Of a stretch of 32,058 nucleotides of DNA, positions 8,034-17,669 are shown piece after piece. Source of the stretch: an uncultured Alphaproteobacteria bacterium (GTDB lineage: Bacteria > Pseudomonadota > Alphaproteobacteria > Methylaequorales > Methylaequoraceae); contig CACAXP010000012.1 in the NCBI GenBank assembly GCA_902536485.1, positions 1-32,058 of the forward strand, read 5' to 3'. Under the pieces are notes generated by a model that had not been told where the DNA came from, searched no databases, and saw nothing but the letters and a program-made list of their open reading frames with translations. Both the position numbers and the translations under genes were made by a program. Position 1 is the first letter of the stretch, and the number at the start of each line of letters is the position of its first letter.

Positions 8034-8912
8034 CTATTTTATAGAGCCTGATTTTTTTCTCATTTCATTCACAAAAAAAATTGACTTTGAACAATTTCTC
8101 CCTAGAAAATCTTTATTGTTATTTAAAATCTGTTTGTAACATTCATCATGATTATTTGAGAAGTTTTGATCAATATTAATTATTTCTGAACCCAAAATTA
8201 TTTCCCTTACAGTAACAAATTTTCTACTATTTAAAGATAAATTAAAATTAACCTTTAATTTATCAAAAAATATAAGACCTTGAACTTCTCTTTTTTCATA
8301 TTTTATAATCTTAAAATCCTTGAAGTCACCAAGTACTTCAATCAAAAAATCAAATAAATGAATACCTATATTTACTAATATTCCTCCAGATTTTATTTCA
8401 TCAGATTTCCATGAATAGTCGTACCAGTTTCCTCTAGGTGTAATGTAATTTATAAAAATTTCTTTTAATTTTGTGGTTTTTAATATTCTTTTCATTTTTT
8501 CAATATTCTTTTTTAACCTAAGTTGAAGAAGGCAATATATATTTTTTTTAAATTTTTTTTCATATTCAAATAAACCTGCTAATAAATCAGGATTAATTAC
8601 CAATGGTTTTTCGCAGATTACATCCATTCCGTGTCTAAGACCAATCTTGATATGAAAATCATGAATATAGTTTGGACTACAAATAACTAAATAATCAATT
8701 GAACCATTTTTTTTCTTAAAGATTTCAATAAACCTCTCAAATCTTGAGATATCTGTAAAAAACTTTGATTCTGGAAAATAGCTATCAATTATACCAACCG
8801 AATCATTAATATCATGGCTTGCAACTAGCACACCTGAGTTTTCTTTAATTGCCTGTAAATGTCTTTTTGCAACAAAACCAGCAACTCCTATGATTAAAAA
8901 TTTTTTCTTCAC
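8034..8912 (-). CDS. Gfo/Idh/MocA-family dehydrogenase, WlbA/WbpB-like (UDP-GlcNAcA 3-dehydrogenase type)
   Basis: 292 aa, GTG start. The N-terminal Rossmann region IGVAGFVAKRHLQAI (8-22), DINDSVGIIDSYFPESKFF and the CEKPLVI motif (EKP 101-103) are close to WlbA/WbpB, which oxidise C3 of UDP-N-acetylglucosaminuronate in making di-N-acetylated mannuronic acid residues of LPS. WGNWYDYSWKSDEIKSGGI-type substrate segment (RGNWYDYSW, KSGGILVNIGIHLFD) is present. It lies 5 nt after the MBL hydrolase in the housekeeping operon and convergent with the sugar operon. It thus looks like a polysaccharide gene read from the other side. No WlbC/WlbB/WlbD partner is in the window. Confidence 0.78.
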   Translation of the reverse strand: MKKKFLIIGVAGFVAKRHLQAIKENSGVLVASHDINDSVGIIDSYFPESKFFTDISRFERFIEIFKKKNGSIDYLVICSPNYIHDFHIKIGLRHGMDVICEKPLVINPDLLAGLFEYEKKFKKNIYCLLQLRLKKNIEKMKRILKTTKLKEIFINYITPRGNWYDYSWKSDEIKSGGILVNIGIHLFDFLIEVLGDFKDFKIIKYEKREVQGLIFFDKLKVNFNLSLNSRKFVTVREIILGSEIINIDQNFSNNHDECYKQILNNNKDFLGRNCSKSIFFVNEMRKKSGSIK

Positions 8913-8917
8913 AAATT

Positions 8918-9694
8918 TTATACTTTTATTTTTAAGCCATCATAAGCTGCAATACAATTTTTAGGAACTTTAGACATAATAAAGTCATAATCAACTTCAT
9001 AATTCATGTGAGTAAGAATTGTTTGTTTAGGCTTTAATAACTTCATCCACTCCATTACTTTATCAAAATGAGCATGTGTTTTATGAGGTTTAAACCTTAA
9101 GCAATCTATAATCCATAAGTCAAGACCCTCAAGTTTTTCTAAAGCACTTTTATCAAAGTCTAATACATCAGTGCAATATGCAAAATTATTAAATCTAAAG
9201 CCAGTTGAATTAATAAATCCATGATTTTGTTCAAAACTTGAAATTTTCAAATCATTGATGGTGAAATCTGATGATATTTCATGTGGTATTAAACATGGTT
9301 TATAATAAAAACCATTAGCCTCAGGAACTAATTCTTCAAAAACATAACCAAACCTTTCTTTGATCTTTTTTAATACATCTTTTGTAGCATACAAGTTAAG
9401 GTCTTTATTCATAATAACGTTTAAAAAACGAAAATCATCAATTCCATTTATGTGATCAGCATGTGTGTGAGTAATAAAAATAGCATCAAGAGCTTTAACA
9501 TTTGCGTTTAACAATTGTTGTCTCAAATCTGGGGTAGCATCCACAATTATAGTTGCTTGATTACTCTTAACTAATATAGAAGAACGCAGCCTTCTATTTT
9601 TTGGATTATTTGGGTTACATGACCCCCAGTTATTCCCAATTGCAGGAACTCCAGAGGAACTTCCACAACCTAAAATTTCAATCTCAATAGTCAT
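8918..9694 (-). CDS. MBL-fold metal-dependent hydrolase, PhnP-like
   Basis: 258 aa. The metallo-beta-lactamase motif THTHADH puts metal ligands at H76, H78, D80 and H81; LGCGSSSGVP (8-17) near the N-terminus and LTHMNYE near the C-terminus complete the PhnP/phosphodiesterase pattern. In Alphaproteobacteria this gene regularly follows tatD, as it does here with an 11-nt overlap. PhnP hydrolyses ribosyl 1,2-cyclic phosphate, but no phn genes are present. The physiological substrate of this chromosomal relative is unknown; a general phosphodiesterase is the safest reading. Confidence 0.85.
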   Translation of the reverse strand: MTIEIEILGCGSSSGVPAIGNNWGSCNPNNPKNRRLRSSILVKSNQATIIVDATPDLRQQLLNANVKALDAIFITHTHADHINGIDDFRFLNVIMNKDLNLYATKDVLKKIKERFGYVFEELVPEANGFYYKPCLIPHEISSDFTINDLKISSFEQNHGFINSTGFRFNNFAYCTDVLDFDKSALEKLEGLDLWIIDCLRFKPHKTHAHFDKVMEWMKLLKPKQTILTHMNYEVDYDFIMSKVPKNCIAAYDGLKIKV

Positions 9695-10514
9695 TTCTAA
9701 TTTTTGAAAATAAAGTAAAAAAGTTTTTAGTGGTAATATTTATTAATTCTTGCTTCTTAATTTTTTTAATTTCTGAAATTTTTTCTAAAGTATAGTTAAC
9801 GTACGATGGTTCATTTCTCTTTCCTCTGAAAGGTACAGGAGCTAAGTAGGGAGAATCAGTTTCCACTAAAAGTTTATCTGTAGGTACATATTTTACTACG
9901 TCAACTAAATCAATTGCATTCTTAAATGTTATAATTCCTGAAAAAGAAATATAAAAACCGTTATCAAGAGCTTTCTTAGCAAATTGTTTTGTAGAAGTAA
10001 AACAATGAATAAGTCCTGTAGATGAATATTTTTTTACGGATTCGTCCAGGCAATTTATCGTGTCATCATCTGCATCCCTTGTGTGAACAATTGTGGGATA
10101 TTCTTTTTCACCTGATAAGAAAAGATGTAACATAAATGATTCTATCTGGTTTGTTCTATTTTCTTTGCCTCTAAAAAAGTCTAGTCCTGTTTCACCCAGT
10201 CCAACAACTTTTTTGTTTTTTAGATTTTCTGAAATTTTATTTTGAATATCATCCAATTGAATAATATTAGTTTCTGAACTAACATTATTTGGATGAATCC
10301 CAGTAGTGCACCAAATATTTTCATAATTTTGCGTTACTTCATGAACTTTTTCAAAATCTTCAAGGTTAACAGATATTGTCAATAAGTAATCAACATTAGT
10401 CAATTTTGCATTATTAACTATTTTATCTCTATCACTATCAAAGTCTTTAAAATCAAGATGACAATGTGAATCAACTATTTTATTCAAATCTTGGGAATAA
10501 TGCTTTTGGTTCAT
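9684..10514 (-). CDS. tatD: TatD-family metal-dependent deoxyribonuclease
   Basis: 276 aa. The amidohydrolase-type metal site begins with DSHCHLDF (HCH at 17-19), then GETGLDFFR, the IVHTRDAD block and the C-terminal ETDSPYLAPVPFRGKRNEP, the TatD signature. TatD proteins are Mg-dependent 3'-5' exonucleases linked to DNA repair. The ATG at 10514 overlaps metG by 35 nt. A TTG nine codons later (10487) would nearly remove the overlap and place the start closer to the usual VDSHCHL N-terminus. It sits between metG and the MBL hydrolase in a conserved order. Confidence 0.92.
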   Translation of the reverse strand: MNQKHYSQDLNKIVDSHCHLDFKDFDSDRDKIVNNAKLTNVDYLLTISVNLEDFEKVHEVTQNYENIWCTTGIHPNNVSSETNIIQLDDIQNKISENLKNKKVVGLGETGLDFFRGKENRTNQIESFMLHLFLSGEKEYPTIVHTRDADDDTINCLDESVKKYSSTGLIHCFTSTKQFAKKALDNGFYISFSGIITFKNAIDLVDVVKYVPTDKLLVETDSPYLAPVPFRGKRNEPSYVNYTLEKISEIKKIKKQELINITTKNFFTLFSKIRNDY

Positions 10515-12003
10515 TTAATTTGTGCCCTTTATTTAAAAAATTTTTTGAATTTAAATATTCAAACGTTCTTAACTTATTATTTATATTCAATGTATCAAGA
10601 AGTAATTTAGAAGCAATTGGTAAAAAAGGTTGCAAAATGATACCAATAACTCTAAAACTCTCAATCAATTCTGTTAGGACTCTTGCAGTTGCCTTTCTAT
10701 CACCTTTTATCAAATTCCATGGTTCTGATTCATCCATAAACTTATTCAATTTACTTATGAATGCAAAAATTTCGTCAATACCCTTACTTAATTCTAAGTT
10801 AGTTATCAGTTTCTCTACTTTATGAAATAGTAAATAAGCATCTTTTAATGGATTACTATCAATCGAGTTTGATTCAAGTTGAAAAGGAAGAATACCGTCA
10901 AAATTTTTAAAAAGAAATTTTATTGTTCTTTGTACCAAGTTTCCAAGATTATTTGATAAATCAGAATTAACTCTACTTTTTAGGGCTTTTTCAGAAAAGT
11001 CTCCGTCTTGTCCTAATGTTACTTCTCTTAAAAGAAAATATCTGAATTGGTCCAACCCAAAATTATCTATAATTTTATTTGGGTCAATACTATTACCTAG
11101 GGACTTAGATATTTTTTTTCCTTCATTAGTCCACCAACCGTGTGCAAAGATCTTTTTAGGTAAGGGCAAATTTGCAGCCATTAACATTGCTGGCCAGTAA
11201 ACTGCATGAAATTTTAATATATCTTTACCAATTATGTGTATACATTCGCTCCAATATTTTTTTTTTTCTTTTAAATCTGGATATCCTAAAGAGGTTAAAT
11301 AATTAACGAGAGCATCAATCCATACATACATTATGTGATTACTATTATCTTCAACCTTGATACCCCATTTAAAACTAGTTCTAGATATTGATAAATCTCT
11401 TAATCCGGATTTAACAAAACTAATCACTTCATTTCTTCTCGATTCTGGTTGAATAAATTCGGGGAATTCTTCATAGTAATTTAATAAAGAGTTTTCCCAC
11501 TCTGAAAGTTTAAAAAAAAAACTTTCTTCCTCTATCCACTCAACTTTTTCATTATCAGCTGTAAAAAACGAGTCATTTTTTTTTACAAGTTCTTTTTCCT
11601 GATAAAATGATTCGTCCTTTATTGAATACCATCCTTTGTATTTGCTCAAATAAACCTGATTATTTTCACAAAGAATGTTCCAAAATTTTTTGCAAGCTGT
11701 CTCATGTCTGTTTTCTGTTGTTCTAATAAAGTCTGAATTGGTTGAATCAATTTTTTTTAATAATTCCTTAAAATTTTGCGAGACTTTGTCAACGAAACTA
11801 TTTGGTGTCATTCCGTTTTTTTGTGCTGCTTTTTCTACTTTTAAACCATGCTCATCTGTTCCAGTAGTAAAAAGTACATCAAAGTTGTTTAGTCTGTAAA
11901 ATCTAGCTAATGTATCACATATAATTGAAGTATAAGAGTGGCCTATATGGGGTAAATCATTAACATAAAAAATTGGTGTAGTAATATAAATTTTTTTTTT
12001 CAT
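10480..12003 (-). CDS. metG: Methionyl-tRNA synthetase
   Basis: 507 aa class I aminoacyl-tRNA synthetase that charges tRNA-Met. HIGH is at residues 19-22 (LPHIGHSYTS) and the KMSKS equivalent is KISKS at 297-301. The insert that carries four Cys zinc ligands in the E. coli type is replaced by YKGWYSIKDESFYQE, the zinc-free version common in Alphaproteobacteria. No C-terminal tRNA-binding domain is appended. The ATG overlaps the holB stop by 4 nt (ATGA), so translation is coupled. Confidence 0.97.
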   Translation of the reverse strand: MKKKIYITTPIFYVNDLPHIGHSYTSIICDTLARFYRLNNFDVLFTTGTDEHGLKVEKAAQKNGMTPNSFVDKVSQNFKELLKKIDSTNSDFIRTTENRHETACKKFWNILCENNQVYLSKYKGWYSIKDESFYQEKELVKKNDSFFTADNEKVEWIEEESFFFKLSEWENSLLNYYEEFPEFIQPESRRNEVISFVKSGLRDLSISRTSFKWGIKVEDNSNHIMYVWIDALVNYLTSLGYPDLKEKKKYWSECIHIIGKDILKFHAVYWPAMLMAANLPLPKKIFAHGWWTNEGKKISKSLGNSIDPNKIIDNFGLDQFRYFLLREVTLGQDGDFSEKALKSRVNSDLSNNLGNLVQRTIKFLFKNFDGILPFQLESNSIDSNPLKDAYLLFHKVEKLITNLELSKGIDEIFAFISKLNKFMDESEPWNLIKGDRKATARVLTELIESFRVIGIILQPFLPIASKLLLDTLNINNKLRTFEYLNSKNFLNKGHKLNEPKALFPRFE

Positions 12004-12869
12004 TGGCTTAAATCTAAGGAAAAATATTCATTTAAAATTAAAAATAAAACTTTTTTATTATCTAGAAAAAAATCTTTCCTAAAATTTTTTTTTAAGAAAT
12101 CTAAAAAGCTTAGAATTTTAAATTTTTTGTTTAAATCACAATCATGGTTTTTAAAATTTAATTTTAAAGTAAAAAAAATTATATTAATAAATAAAGGAAA
12201 GAAAACATCAAAATTCTTTGAGATTTTAAGATAAAATTTTTCAAAATCGATGTATTCTAATGCCTCTAAATCTAGGATTTTTTTTACCTCAACTTTAATT
12301 AAATTACCTTCTTCAGTAAGAAGAAGGTTATAGATACTAGGGTAACCATCGGATATAAGAAGATTTTCTTTTTCGAGATCATTTTTATAATTATTATCAA
12401 AAAGTTTGTATGGGTTAAATTTAATTTTTATACATCTTGATTTAATTGTTTGAGGAATAAGTTTTAAATTATGAGTTATCAATATTAAAACAGTATTTGG
12501 GGGCGGTTCTTCCAAAGTTTTTAACAATGCAATGACTGAATTTTTATTAAGTAATTCTAAATTATTTATAACAAGAAACGTTTTTTTAATTCTATCTACA
12601 GAATTTGTTAAATTACTTTGGGTAATTAATTTTCTTACATCATCAATCATAGCTATGTTTTCGTCGCTATTAATTTCATAAACAAATTGTTCATTTTGTT
12701 TTTTCTTTAGGACCTTTTTAATAAAAAGACCAAGGAACTTTCTTTTTCCCGACTCTTTTGGGCCGTGAAAAATCCAAGCATGAGGGAAAATTTCTTTTAA
12801 ATAAAGCTTACTTATGAAATCAAACTCTTGTTTATATTTATTTTCAATAATATTAGAGTCAATATTCAT
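12000..12869 (-). CDS. holB: DNA polymerase III delta' subunit
   Basis: 289 aa clamp-loader subunit. The degenerate P-loop GPKESGKRK (36-44) follows HAWIFH, and the LLKTLEEPPPNTVLILIT block with IKSRC is diagnostic for delta'/gamma/tau AAA+ subunits. The zinc-binding cysteines of many delta' proteins are not evident. The C-terminal half is Lys/Phe/Asn-rich and poorly conserved. It lies between tmk (11-nt overlap) and metG (4-nt overlap), the usual alphaproteobacterial neighbourhood, which supports holB over dnaX. Confidence 0.9.
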   Translation of the reverse strand: MNIDSNIIENKYKQEFDFISKLYLKEIFPHAWIFHGPKESGKRKFLGLFIKKVLKKKQNEQFVYEINSDENIAMIDDVRKLITQSNLTNSVDRIKKTFLVINNLELLNKNSVIALLKTLEEPPPNTVLILITHNLKLIPQTIKSRCIKIKFNPYKLFDNNYKNDLEKENLLISDGYPSIYNLLLTEEGNLIKVEVKKILDLEALEYIDFEKFYLKISKNFDVFFPLFINIIFFTLKLNFKNHDCDLNKKFKILSFLDFLKKNFRKDFFLDNKKVLFLILNEYFSLDLSQ

Positions 12870-13503
12870 AATGATAAGGAATTTGTTTGTTAAATATTTT
12901 CTTTTTATTTAAAAAATCTACAATATTTTTATGAATTTCGTTTTTGCTATAATTGCCATTAATTACTTTGATTTTTTTTTTTTTTTTCAGGTTTTTAAAC
13001 CCAAGAGATACCTTTTTATGGAATAAACTGTTTTTGAACTCAAACCTTGTTTCTTCTTTTTTCTTTTTAAGGCTTCTTTTTATTCCAATATCAAAATCAG
13101 TGTCAATGACAAGTGTTAAATCTGGCATTAAATTATTTGTTACTTTACTATGTAAATACCTGAGCATTGAAAGAGGAATACTACTTGTAAGTATTTGATA
13201 GCAATAAGTAGAATAAAAGTATCTATCACACAACACAATCCTATTTTTTAAATTTGGAACTATTTTTTTTTTTAAGTGCTCGTTTCTTGCAGCGTAAATT
13301 AATAAAAGCTCAGTTAATGGTAAAATACTTTCCTTTTGTCTCCTGACTAAAATTTTTCTTATAAGCTCAGAAACGTAGGAACCACCTGGCTCTCTTGTGC
13401 AAAAAAACTTCAAACCTCCAATTTCAAGTGATTTAGCAAGTAGCCTAAGTTGAGTAGATTTTCCGCTTCCGTCTATACCTTCAAAAGCTATAAATTTTTT
13501 CAT
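12859..13503 (-). CDS. tmk: Thymidylate kinase
   Basis: 214 aa, normal for the family. P-loop GIDGSGKST at residues 9-17, the substrate-binding TREPGGS segment and the DRYFYSTYCYQ motif are all present. The enzyme phosphorylates dTMP to dTDP in the dTTP pathway. The C-terminus is Lys-rich. Start ATG overlaps the stop of the carboxypeptidase gene by 4 nt, and the 3' end overlaps holB. Confidence 0.95.
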   Translation of the reverse strand: MKKFIAFEGIDGSGKSTQLRLLAKSLEIGGLKFFCTREPGGSYVSELIRKILVRRQKESILPLTELLLIYAARNEHLKKKIVPNLKNRIVLCDRYFYSTYCYQILTSSIPLSMLRYLHSKVTNNLMPDLTLVIDTDFDIGIKRSLKKKKEETRFEFKNSLFHKKVSLGFKNLKKKKKIKVINGNYSKNEIHKNIVDFLNKKKIFNKQIPYHYEY

Positions 13504-14633
13504 TGTGTTGTAATTAAGCTTTCTCCAAATAGAAGAAATTTAAAATTTAAGATCATTTTAGAAAAAAAGTTAGATTCACCAACATTATTCGTTGAAAATA
13601 ATTTGTATGATTTAATAGTTTGTTCATTTTTTTTTATTAAAAAATCAGCAACATATTGATCCCCTTCGACGGGTGCAATTAAAGGTGACTGATACCTAAC
13701 CTTGAAGTTTATTTTCTTTCTATCTCTCTTAGGTATGGTTATGGAGATTTCATCTTTTGTATAAAAGCCAACTTTCTTTTTTTTCCCAGACCAAATAGGT
13801 ATTTGTCCTAACTCTTGTTCTTTATTTGCAATCTTAATACTTTTAAATTGGTTAAAACCAATTCTCATTAATCTTTCAGATTCTTTGGATCTTTGAGCAC
13901 TAGATTTTAAACCATTAAGTACCAAAATTAATCTTCTGTCTTTATCTTTAACTGTTGCCACAAGACCATAACCTCCTAAAGATGTATGTCCTGTTTTTAA
14001 TCCATCTGAACCCATAGGTCTAAAAAGTAATGGGTTTCTATTTAACTGCTTGATGTTGTTGTAAGTAAATTCTTTTTCAGAATAGTAACGATATAAATCA
14101 GGAAAATCTTCAATAGTCCTAATTGTTAGTTTAAGAAGGTCATTAACAGTCATTAAGTGTTTTTTATCTGGCCAACCTGTGGAGTTAGTAAAATTTGAAT
14201 TCTCAAGACCAATTTCATTAGCCAATTCGTTGAGTTCATCAGCAAAAATATCTTCACTTCCAGAGATGCCCTCTGCAACAACAATACAGGCATCATTTCC
14301 TGATTGCACAATTATACCTCTGATTAAATCCTCAACTCTAACCATTGACTTTAAATTTACAAACATTTTAGATCCGCCTTTTTTCCAAGCTTTTTTGCTA
14401 ACTTCAAATTCATCATCAATTGATATTTCTCCATCTCTAATTTTTTTAAACAAGTAATAAATTGTCATTATTTTACTCATTGAACTGGGTGACATCAGTT
14501 CATCAGAATTTTTTTCAAATAGAACAGACTTTGTTTCAAAATCGTAAAGAACTCCCTGTTTAGCAGATGTTTCAATAGCTTGAACAAGTGAAGTTTTTAT
14601 AATGAAAAGCAAAAAGATTAAAAATTTATTCAT
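13500..14633 (-). CDS. dacC: D-alanyl-D-alanine carboxypeptidase (PBP5/6 type)
   Basis: 377 aa with a hydrophobic signal peptide (about 1-19, cleavage near VQA). The serine-peptidase motifs are in order: S51-M-S-K54, SGN at 111-113 and KTG at 213-215. A C-terminal beta-rich domain (PBP5_C type, about 270-350) follows. The enzyme trims the terminal D-Ala of peptidoglycan pentapeptides in the periplasm. It clusters with rlpA and a lytic transglycosylase, so this part of the operon is a murein-remodelling module. dacA versus dacC naming is arbitrary here. Confidence 0.94.
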   Translation of the reverse strand: MNKFLIFLLFIIKTSLVQAIETSAKQGVLYDFETKSVLFEKNSDELMSPSSMSKIMTIYYLFKKIRDGEISIDDEFEVSKKAWKKGGSKMFVNLKSMVRVEDLIRGIIVQSGNDACIVVAEGISGSEDIFADELNELANEIGLENSNFTNSTGWPDKKHLMTVNDLLKLTIRTIEDFPDLYRYYSEKEFTYNNIKQLNRNPLLFRPMGSDGLKTGHTSLGGYGLVATVKDKDRRLILVLNGLKSSAQRSKESERLMRIGFNQFKSIKIANKEQELGQIPIWSGKKKKVGFYTKDEISITIPKRDRKKINFKVRYQSPLIAPVEGDQYVADFLIKKNEQTIKSYKLFSTNNVGESNFFSKMILNFKFLLFGESLITTQ

Positions 14634-14634
14634 T

Positions 14635-15534
14635 TTAATTCATTACTAGATGCGAAGAGGTATAACCGAGTTGAAAAAGTTTGTCTTGTAATTGGTTGGC
14701 TAAATTAATGTTGCTTAATGGTCCTATTCTGACTCTGTAAATATATTTATCGTCTATAAATTCTCTTTTAATGTAGGCTTTGAATTCTGAAAGTTTTTTA
14801 ATAAGAGATTTTGCGTTTCTATGGTCTGTAAATGCACCAACCTGAATTGCAATCTTACTATCTTTAAAAACAAAATTTTCATCAGTTTCACTTTTTTCTT
14901 TAACTACTTTATTTTCTTTATCATCACTCTTAGTCTCTTGAACTGGAGGATTTAGATTTTTCTTTTCTATATTTTGAATCTTAGCAGACTTAGCTTTATT
15001 CTTAGATTGAATTAACTCATTGGCAAACTTTCTGGATTCATCTTCAAGTATCTCAACCCTAACCTTTGCGACACCTCTGTTTACAAAGCCCAATTCTTTA
15101 GCTGCTTCCTTTGAAAGATCTATTATTCTATTCTTCGCAAATGGCCCCCTATCGTTCACTCTTACAAAAGAGAGCACTTTGCCATTTTCCAAGTTAGTCA
15201 CTTTAACAATTGAAGGAAGAGGTAAAGTTCTATGAGCAGCTGAAATTAAATTTTGATTGAAAATTTCTCCATTAGCTGTTTTTTTTCCATGAAAACCAGG
15301 ACCATACCACGACGCATATCCAACCTCATCGTACTCATAATTTATAGCTGGATAATACCATTTACCATTAATTTTATAGGGGTTGCCTACTTTATAAGTT
15401 GGGTTATCTCCCCATGTCCCTATTCTTTTTGCAGAATTAATTAAAAAGGTTGTTTCAGAACAACTAGCAATTGTAAACGTCAAGAAAACAAATAAAATTT
15501 TTCTTATTAAGATATGACTATTCAATAACTTCAT
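14635..15534 (-). CDS. rlpA: RlpA-like septal lipoprotein / lytic transglycosylase with SPOR domain
   Basis: 299 aa. Lipoprotein signal with lipobox IASC, acylated Cys25. The double-psi beta-barrel spans about 70-160: [20 protein letters not shown]101 in [10 protein letters not shown] and D128 in VNDRGPF, residues linked to activity on denuded glycan strands. A linker rich in Lys, Glu and Asn leads to a SPOR domain (about 228-299: AIQVGAF, YRVRIGP), which binds septal peptidoglycan. The 3' end nearly abuts dacC and the 5' end overlaps the mltB-like gene by 17 nt. Confidence 0.94.
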   Translation of the reverse strand: MKLLNSHILIRKILFVFLTFTIASCSETTFLINSAKRIGTWGDNPTYKVGNPYKINGKWYYPAINYEYDEVGYASWYGPGFHGKKTANGEIFNQNLISAAHRTLPLPSIVKVTNLENGKVLSFVRVNDRGPFAKNRIIDLSKEAAKELGFVNRGVAKVRVEILEDESRKFANELIQSKNKAKSAKIQNIEKKNLNPPVQETKSDDKENKVVKEKSETDENFVFKDSKIAIQVGAFTDHRNAKSLIKKLSEFKAYIKREFIDDKYIYRVRIGPLSNINLANQLQDKLFQLGYTSSHLVMN

Positions 15535-16501
15535 CAGATAATAAAAAAACGGTTAAGGCAAAGTAATTCGATCTGTTCCAGTCTAGTATAACATCAAAGT
15601 TTTTTGTTACTAAAAAAAACTTTCTTCCTTCTAGGTCAGGTATAACAAGTCTCATCAGCACTTTCTCATTGTAATTGTTTTTAAAAGAAATACCATTTCT
15701 TTCCCAAAATTTTTTGGTTTTATATTTTTTTTTTTGAGATAAATTACTCAGTTTATCAGTAATTGTAATTTTAACTTCTTCTCCCCACAGTAGATTGTTG
15801 TTCCAACCAACCTGATTTAAATAATTAGCTCCAGAGGCCAATGCGTCAGACTTTTTAAAAAGATTAATTTTATTATCATTATCGAAATCAATTGCAAATT
15901 TATGAAAGGTGCTTGGCATAAACTGTGTCTGTCCAAATGCTCCTGCCCATGAACCTCTAAAATCTTTTTGAGAAACATGACCATCTTCAAGAATTTTTAA
16001 CGCCAGTTTAAATTCTTTTAAGAAAAATTCTTGCCTTCTACCGTCATAAGCTAATGAAAGAAGAGAGCGGAGTATATCTAGCTTGCCAATGTGTTTACCG
16101 AAATAAGTTTCTATTCCCCACAATGATACAAGTATTCTGGGATCAACTTTAAATTTTTTATTTAATAACAATAATAATTCTTTATTCTGTTTATATATCT
16201 TATTGATATCTTTTTTTTTTTGTTCGTTAATATTTCTTTGTAAATATTTTTCAAATGTTAATTTAAATTCAGGTTGCTTTCTATCATATTCGATAACCTT
16301 AGAGTTAAAATTTATCCCGTCAAGAAGATCTAAAGTAAAATCACTAAAGTTTTCTTTTTTTAAAGTCTTTTTCAGATCCTTTTTCCATTCATTCCAGCTT
16401 TGGGATTGAACTTTTTTAAAATCAAGGTTAGGAGAATCGTTACTTTTTGAAGAAACTAATTGATGAGTAAAAATTAATATTAAAAAACATATTATTTTCA
16501 T
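15518..16501 (-). CDS. mltB: MltB-family lytic murein transglycosylase
   Basis: 327 aa with an N-terminal signal peptide (about 1-18) lacking a clear lipobox. The catalytic Glu is E131 in [10 protein letters not shown], followed by the family blocks [11 protein letters not shown] and [17 protein letters not shown]. It cleaves the MurNAc-GlcNAc bond with formation of 1,6-anhydroMurNAc. No C-terminal peptidoglycan-binding domain is attached, and the tail is short. It is located between lldD and rlpA in the same direction with 1-nt spacing to lldD. Confidence 0.92.
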   Translation of the reverse strand: MKIICFLILIFTHQLVSSKSNDSPNLDFKKVQSQSWNEWKKDLKKTLKKENFSDFTLDLLDGINFNSKVIEYDRKQPEFKLTFEKYLQRNINEQKKKDINKIYKQNKELLLLLNKKFKVDPRILVSLWGIETYFGKHIGKLDILRSLLSLAYDGRRQEFFLKEFKLALKILEDGHVSQKDFRGSWAGAFGQTQFMPSTFHKFAIDFDNDNKINLFKKSDALASGANYLNQVGWNNNLLWGEEVKITITDKLSNLSQKKKYKTKKFWERNGISFKNNYNEKVLMRLVIPDLEGRKFFLVTKNFDVILDWNRSNYFALTVFLLSDEVIE

Positions 16502-16502
16502 T

Positions 16503-17648
16503 TTACTTAAATCTAAGATTTGTCCTATTTAACTGGTTTATTTTGGTTACACCCATTAGCTTCATATCTCGTTCAACTTCATTTTTTAGGTTTTCAATTG
16601 CTTTAGTTACACCAACTTCACCTCCAGATGCTAAAGCATACAAGTAAAGTCTTCCTCCAGAGCAAGCATTAGCACCTTTTGAAAGTGCTTTAAGAATGTG
16701 GGATCCCCTCCTAATTCCACCATCACAAATGATTTCTATTTTTCCACCAACAGCATCTATAATTTCATCTAACTGATCAAATGGAGAACGCGAACCATCA
16801 AGTTGTCTCCCACCATGATTAGAAATCATTATCGCATTAGCTCCAATATCCACAGCTTTTTTGGCGTCTTCCTTAGACATAATACCTTTTAAGCAAAAGA
16901 TTCCTCCCCACTTTTTTTTTACATTTTCTGCATCTTTCCAACTCATATTTTGATCTAACATATTTGTAAAATAGTCAGAAACTGAAATTTTTATATCTGT
17001 TCCCTCTTTGATAAAATCACTGAGAAAAGGCAAATCAAATTTTTTTCTAAAAATATAGTTAAGTCCCCATTTGGGTTTAAACATAAAACTCAGAAAACTT
17101 TTTAATGTGAGCCTAGGTGGAGATGTAAAACCTGTCCTAATATCTCTTTCTCTGTTTCCTCCAGTAATAGTGTCAACTGTGAGAGCAATTGCATCAATGT
17201 TATTTGACTTACATTTATCAATCATTGAATTTGTTAATCCTTTATCTTTGTGAAAATATAATTGGAAAATTTTTGGTGAGGAAATTGATTTTATATCTTC
17301 TATTGGAATTGTTGATAAAGAAGATATTCCAAAAAAGGTATTAAATTTTTGAGCTGCTTTTGCAACCGCCATTTCACCCTCGTGGTGAAAAAGTCTTTGA
17401 AGAGCTGTTGGTGATAAAAAAAAAGGTAAACTAATTTTTTTTCCTAAAATTTTTGTACCTAAATCAACCGTTTCAACTGATCTAAGAACTCTAGGAACTA
17501 AAAAACAGTCATCATAGGCTGCGGTATTTCTTTTACAAGTAACTTCATCATCTGCAGCTCCATCAATATAGTGAAATATGGGTGAAGGCAAATTTTTCCT
17601 TGCAAGTTCTCTAAAATCATTAACATTATTGCAACTAGATATTTTCAT
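16503..17648 (-). CDS. lldD: FMN-dependent alpha-hydroxy acid dehydrogenase, L-lactate dehydrogenase type
   Basis: 381 aa from the ATG at 17648 (MKISSCNNVNDF), the family's usual N-terminus and length; an ATG at 17684 would add 12 atypical residues and run into the divergent gene. FMN/substrate features: YIDGAADDE, PFFLSPTALQRLFH, FQLYFHKD, the ALTVDT strand, and SNHGGRQLD with the catalytic His, then CDGGIRRG. LldD oxidises L-lactate to pyruvate at the membrane, feeding electrons to quinone. Glycolate or other 2-hydroxy acids are alternatives. It heads the minus-strand run, 21 nt from a divergent methyltransferase, so its promoter must overlap that region. Confidence 0.87.
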   Translation of the reverse strand: MKISSCNNVNDFRELARKNLPSPIFHYIDGAADDEVTCKRNTAAYDDCFLVPRVLRSVETVDLGTKILGKKISLPFFLSPTALQRLFHHEGEMAVAKAAQKFNTFFGISSLSTIPIEDIKSISSPKIFQLYFHKDKGLTNSMIDKCKSNNIDAIALTVDTITGGNRERDIRTGFTSPPRLTLKSFLSFMFKPKWGLNYIFRKKFDLPFLSDFIKEGTDIKISVSDYFTNMLDQNMSWKDAENVKKKWGGIFCLKGIMSKEDAKKAVDIGANAIMISNHGGRQLDGSRSPFDQLDEIIDAVGGKIEIICDGGIRRGSHILKALSKGANACSGGRLYLYALASGGEVGVTKAIENLKNEVERDMKLMGVTKINQLNRTNLRFK

Positions 17649-17669
17649 AAATTTAATTAATAATACGCT

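Noticed and set aside
10466..10825. Plus-strand 119-aa ORF over the metG/tatD junction.
   Set aside because: Antisense to conserved metG; no recognisable domain or signal.
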